Shown here: positions 60,678-64,000 of the stretch, piece by piece | How positions within the stretch are numbered: the first letter of the stretch is position 1 | How the letters are laid out: every line of letters begins with the position of its first letter | NCBI RefSeq assembly: GCF_946479975.1 | Contig: NZ_CAMLIX010000001.1 | Span: 27,043-91,042, forward strand | Direction: 5' to 3' | From: an uncultured Flavobacterium sp. | GTDB taxonomy: Bacteria; Bacteroidota; Bacteroidia; Flavobacteriales; Flavobacteriaceae | DNA length: 64,000 nucleotides | Position numbers and translations under genes: made by a program | The notes under the pieces: model-generated | The model's database searches: none | What the model was told of the DNA's origin: nothing | What the model saw: only the letters and a program-made list of their open reading frames with translations

Positions 60678-62153
60678 ATGAAAAACTTAAAAATAGCATT
60701 ATCTCTATTAATACTTGTTTGTATTACTAGTTGCGATGATTTCTTATCAGAAAAACCAGATAATAGAACAGAAATTGATACGCCAGAAAAGATAAAAGAA
60801 TTATTGGTAGAAGCTTATCCTCAAATGAGTTATTTTGAGATTGCAGAAACTATGTCTGATAACGCTTTTGATAGTGGATTACCAACAACATTACTTAAAA
60901 ACGAACAAAACTACAATTGGGAAATAAACACAGAAGCAACAGATATAGATACTCAAGCTTATTATTGGGACGCATGTTATAGAGCAATTGCGCATGCAAA
61001 TAAGGCATTGGAAGCTATTGATGAATTAGGTAATTCTGCAAGTTTGAATCCGCAAAAAGGAGAAGCGTTAATGGCTAGAGCTTATTCTCACTTTATGTTG
61101 GTTTCATTCTGGGCAAAACGCTATAATCCAGCAACGGCTGATACTGATTTAGGAATTCCTTATGTAACAAAACCAGAAACTGATTTAATAACAAAATACA
61201 AAAGAAATACAGTTGCTGAAGTTTTTGCTTTTATTGAAAAAGATATTGAAGAAGGTTTAAAATATGTAACAAACGATTACAAAGAACCAAGATTTCACTT
61301 TAATGTTGCAGCTTCAAAAGCCTTTGCCAGCAGATTTTATTTAGTAAAAGGAAACTGGGATAAAGTTATAGCATTATCTGATGATTTAGGATCTACACCA
61401 TCAGGATTGAGAGATTTTTCTACTTATGAACCATTAAGTGTAGAAGATCAGCAATTAAGATATGGCGCAAGTGATGTAGAAACCAACTTATTAATTGTTT
61501 CAGCAAATACGATTGTTAGTAGATTGTATTATTTAAATCGTTATAATTTATCAGGTTTACGCCGTCCAGATATTTTTGGAACAAGCACAAATCTTTTTGG
61601 AAAAGCATATTATTATAACTTCTATTCATCAAATGGAAGTATCACATTGTTTCTTCCTAAATTCTATGAATACTTTAAATATTCTAATGTGACAGCTGCA
61701 ATTGGAGATCCGTATGTTGCCGAAGTATTATTAAGTAACGATGAATTTTTCTTAAACAGAATTGAAGCACATGTTATGAAAGGAGAAATCGCTAAGGCTA
61801 CTGCCGAGCTAGAATACTTTTTAGCAACAAGAACTCCAACATATAATCCAGCAACAGATAAATTAACTGAAGCAAGAGTAGTAGCCAAATTTCCTGTTAT
61901 TGCAGACGAATATACTCCGTTCTACAATATGACGGCAGTACAAACATCTTATATAAAAGCTATTGCAGAAACAAAAAGAAGAGATTTTATACACGAAGGA
62001 CTTAGATGGTTTGATGTTAAACGTTTTAACATTGTAGTAAAACATGAGACATCAAACAAAGCCGCTAATATATTGGCGAAAGACGACAACCGAAGAGCAC
62101 TGCAAATTCCATTGCATGCTTCAAGTACTGGTTTAGAACTAAATCCTAGATAA
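60678..62153 (+). CDS. SusD/RagB family nutrient-binding outer-membrane lipoprotein
   Basis: A 491-aa surface lipoprotein. The signal MKNLKIALSLLILVCITSC ends at lipobox Cys19. The mature protein begins DDFLSEKPDNRTEIDTPEKI, typical of SusD. TPR-like helices follow, with ARAYSHFMLVSFWAKRYNP. The C-terminal RRDFIHEGLRWFDVKRFN motif is the family hallmark. It forms the lid over the SusC barrel. It starts 10 bp after SusC. No nearby glycoside hydrolase or polysaccharide lyase hints at a sugar substrate. Confidence 0.95.
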   Translation: MKNLKIALSLLILVCITSCDDFLSEKPDNRTEIDTPEKIKELLVEAYPQMSYFEIAETMSDNAFDSGLPTTLLKNEQNYNWEINTEATDIDTQAYYWDACYRAIAHANKALEAIDELGNSASLNPQKGEALMARAYSHFMLVSFWAKRYNPATADTDLGIPYVTKPETDLITKYKRNTVAEVFAFIEKDIEEGLKYVTNDYKEPRFHFNVAASKAFASRFYLVKGNWDKVIALSDDLGSTPSGLRDFSTYEPLSVEDQQLRYGASDVETNLLIVSANTIVSRLYYLNRYNLSGLRRPDIFGTSTNLFGKAYYYNFYSSNGSITLFLPKFYEYFKYSNVTAAIGDPYVAEVLLSNDEFFLNRIEAHVMKGEIAKATAELEYFLATRTPTYNPATDKLTEARVVAKFPVIADEYTPFYNMTAVQTSYIKAIAETKRRDFIHEGLRWFDVKRFNIVVKHETSNKAANILAKDDNRRALQIPLHASSTGLELNPR

Positions 62154-62170
62154 TCTTAAAATTGAAAATT

Positions 62171-63028
62171 ATGAAATTATTAAAATATAATAAAATTGCA
62201 GTTTTAGCACTAGTTTCAGTAGCGCTATTTTCATGCGGGAGCGATGAACTTCCAGGAGAAAGTCAATTAGATTTTACACAGCCGGTAAAAACAAGTTTAG
62301 ATAATTGGATTGATGTTGCTTATTTAAACCCATATAATATTAATGTACAATACAAATGGAATCAAAATACGGTAGATAATAGTCGTTATTTATTCCCGCC
62401 TGAAGTTAATAAAGTTAAACCTGCACTAGAAATTGTCCAGACGATCTGGCTTAAAAGTTACGCAGCAATTGGAGGGCCAGATTTCGTAAAAAAAATAGCT
62501 CCGAGAGAAATTGTATTGGTAGGAGGTGTGAATTTAAATAGTGTTGGAACTAGAACATTAGGTTTAGCCGAAGGAGGTCAGCGAGTTACTTTGTTTGAAA
62601 CAGATTATATCGATCAATCAGATCGAGAAAATGTGTCAGAGTTTATTCATACAATACAGCACGAATACATTCACATTTTAAATCAAAACAAACCTTTTGA
62701 TGAAAAAACTTGGAAAACATTGACACCAGGAGGTTATACTGCCGATTGGTACAACTATGAAATCCCAGAATCAAACGAGTTAGGATTTATTACAAGTTAT
62801 GCAAGATCTAATATTAATGAAGATTTTGCAGAAACAGCATCAATGATTTTGATTTATTCAAAAGCAGAATATGCGGCATTTTTGGCAGGTATCGAAAGTC
62901 CTTTTGCTCTTCAGGCACTAAAAGCAAAGGAAGCTATTGTGGTGAAATATTTTAAAGAAGCATTCAATATGGATTTTTATGCTTTAAGAGATGAAGCAGA
63001 AAAGAACACAACATCTGTAATAAACTAA
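62171..63028 (+). CDS. Putative zinc-binding metallopeptidase lipoprotein (Peptidase_Mx1 type)
   Basis: A 285-aa lipoprotein. I chose the ATG at 62171 (MKLLKYNKIAVLALVSVALF); an upstream in-frame TTG is less likely. The lipobox ends at Cys22, followed by GSDELPGE, an acidic surface-export-like start. The zinc motif is HEYIH (His164, Glu165, His168) in FIHTIQHEYIHILNQNKPFD, and a later NEDFAETASM may supply another ligand or catalytic residue. It resembles the Pfam family I know as Peptidase_Mx1, usually beside SusD genes. It probably acts at the cell surface on a protein or peptide feeding the SusC/D pair. Confidence 0.85.
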   Translation: MKLLKYNKIAVLALVSVALFSCGSDELPGESQLDFTQPVKTSLDNWIDVAYLNPYNINVQYKWNQNTVDNSRYLFPPEVNKVKPALEIVQTIWLKSYAAIGGPDFVKKIAPREIVLVGGVNLNSVGTRTLGLAEGGQRVTLFETDYIDQSDRENVSEFIHTIQHEYIHILNQNKPFDEKTWKTLTPGGYTADWYNYEIPESNELGFITSYARSNINEDFAETASMILIYSKAEYAAFLAGIESPFALQALKAKEAIVVKYFKEAFNMDFYALRDEAEKNTTSVIN

Positions 63029-63036
63029 TAAGCGTT

Positions 63037-64000
63037 ATGAAAATGAAAAAAATATTTAAATACTTATTGGCAGCAGTTTTAATGCTGCAATTGATCGCCT
63101 GTAACAATACAGATGCTGAACAATTATTTAGTGATACACCTACAGGCCGTTTAAATAAACAAAAGTCTGCATTGAATGATGCGCTACTTTCGTCTCAATA
63201 TGGATGGAAAGCAGTTTATTTTACAGACAATACGGTTTTAGGAGGCTATACTCATTTGTTTAAATTTGCGGAGGATGGAACTGTTGAAATGGCATCAGAT
63301 TTTGATTCAGATACAAGTATTTACAAAAGTGAATATGCTATTCAGGTTGGTAGTACAGTAAGTTTAACGTTCACTACCAAAAATAGAATCCACTTATTGT
63401 CAGATTCTGATAACTATCCGATTCCAGCACTAAGAGCAAAAGGATATCTAGGGGATTTCCAATTTTTGTACTACGGACAAGAAAATGGCGAGATCATTTT
63501 TAAGACGAATCGTAACAATCATGAATTACGTTTTGTAAAAGCAACTGCCGCAGATTGGACAGATTTGTCTAAAAATCTTGTAATGGAACAAAATGTTATT
63601 GGAGGAGAACAAAGACCTCTTTTTAGATTACTTGAAACTAATGATGGCAGTACTACTCACGTATTTGATTTCTCTTTTACAGCAGCAACGCGTTTTGCAG
63701 AATCTAATTCTATTGAAAACGGCTACTCGGTAAGTTATGATATGGGAATAGGGTATACTCCAACGGGAATTGTTGTAAGTCCTGCAGTTGAAGTAGGAGG
63801 ACAGAAATTGTCAAATTTCACTTATAACGATGCTGACGGAAGTTTTACTGCAACAGGAACAGGCGGTGTATCTGCAACTATAAAATATACAACCAAACCT
63901 TTAGTTCTTACAGACGATTATAAATTACTGCTTCCAGGTAAGCCACTTTCAGCGTTCGGGTTTTATGCAGATGATTATACCATGGATTCTCCTGCAAACT
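63037..64000 (+). CDS. DUF4302 family lipoprotein, 3' end outside window
   Basis: The frame opens at ATG 63037 (MKMKKIFKYLLAAVLMLQLI) with lipobox Cys22 and stays open to the right edge (321 codons seen). The mature start NNTDAEQLFSDTPTGRLNKQ and the following DALLSSQYGWKAVYFTDN and GGYTHLFKFAEDGTVEMAS stretches match DUF4302, a Bacteroidota lipoprotein family that travels with SusC/D and the zinc peptidase. Function unknown; it may bind the substrate at the surface. It starts 8 bp after the peptidase gene and is clearly part of the same operon. Confidence 0.88.
   Translation, partial: MKMKKIFKYLLAAVLMLQLIACNNTDAEQLFSDTPTGRLNKQKSALNDALLSSQYGWKAVYFTDNTVLGGYTHLFKFAEDGTVEMASDFDSDTSIYKSEYAIQVGSTVSLTFTTKNRIHLLSDSDNYPIPALRAKGYLGDFQFLYYGQENGEIIFKTNRNNHELRFVKATAADWTDLSKNLVMEQNVIGGEQRPLFRLLETNDGSTTHVFDFSFTAATRFAESNSIENGYSVSYDMGIGYTPTGIVVSPAVEVGGQKLSNFTYNDADGSFTATGTGGVSATIKYTTKPLVLTDDYKLLLPGKPLSAFGFYADDYTMDSPAN

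Overview
The window is chromosomal DNA from a member of the Bacteroidota, most likely the genus Flavobacterium or a close relative. The evidence is AT-rich coding with very AT-rich spacers, promoter boxes of the TAnnTTTG type, few Shine-Dalgarno sequences, a type IX secretion regulator (PorX), a SusC/SusD pair, and the lpxC-fabZ gene fusion typical of this phylum. The genus call is inference from gene content and remembered synteny; no database was searched.

Layout. Positions 1-2.9 kb are the right end of an integrated element: a 5'-cut HNH nuclease gene, a 56-codon ORF, and a large serine recombinase whose last 11 codons lie antisense inside a tRNA-Arg(ACG) gene. From 3 to 8.5 kb come apt, pheT, and an aldehyde dehydrogenase gene with its DUF779 partner. 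An AraC-type regulator converges on that pair. From 9.6 to 16.1 kb a minus-strand cluster encodes an RND efflux pump (MFP, RND, TolC) followed by a bestrophin-like channel; recG follows. From 18.7 to 28.3 kb are small lipoproteins, DUF1697, DUF4348, a Dph6-like ATPase, an unusual REP-associated transposase, an M1 peptidase, a patatin, a broken secreted-protein gene, a TSUP permease and an antitoxin-like gene. From 28.7 to 46 kb are housekeeping genes: uvrD/pcrA, a Sua5 family gene, an OmpA lipoprotein, a glycosyltransferase, holA, ettA, a MutS2-type gene, ung, ald, tsaE and porX. From 46 to 53.8 kb lies the outer-membrane lipid A block (HD hydrolase, lpxD, lpxC-fabZ, lpxA), then efp, a second lpxD-like gene, and sucD. 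From 54.9 kb to the right edge is a nutrient-uptake locus: ECF sigma, FecR anti-sigma, SusC with an STN domain, SusD, a zinc metallopeptidase lipoprotein and a DUF4302 lipoprotein cut by the edge.

How parts work together. The ECF/FecR/STN-SusC trio is the usual surface-signalling circuit, so the uptake locus probably senses its own substrate. The lpx genes perform the first steps of lipid A synthesis. PorX links the window to type IX secretion control. The aldehyde dehydrogenase, DUF779 and AraC genes form a likely aldehyde-response module.

The most striking feature is the transposase gene at 21.8-22.8 kb. Its coding sequence carries REP-like palindromes in opposite-facing pairs, amplified in units of 147 and 180 bp that are exact multiples of three. 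The catalytic core therefore stays in frame around a roughly 165-residue insert, and a free REP of the same family lies 5.7 kb away. Other points worth a look are the tRNA/recombinase junction, a 105-bp tandem duplication before the second lpxD, a structured spacer repeat at 28.5 kb, and several dispersed spacer repeat families.
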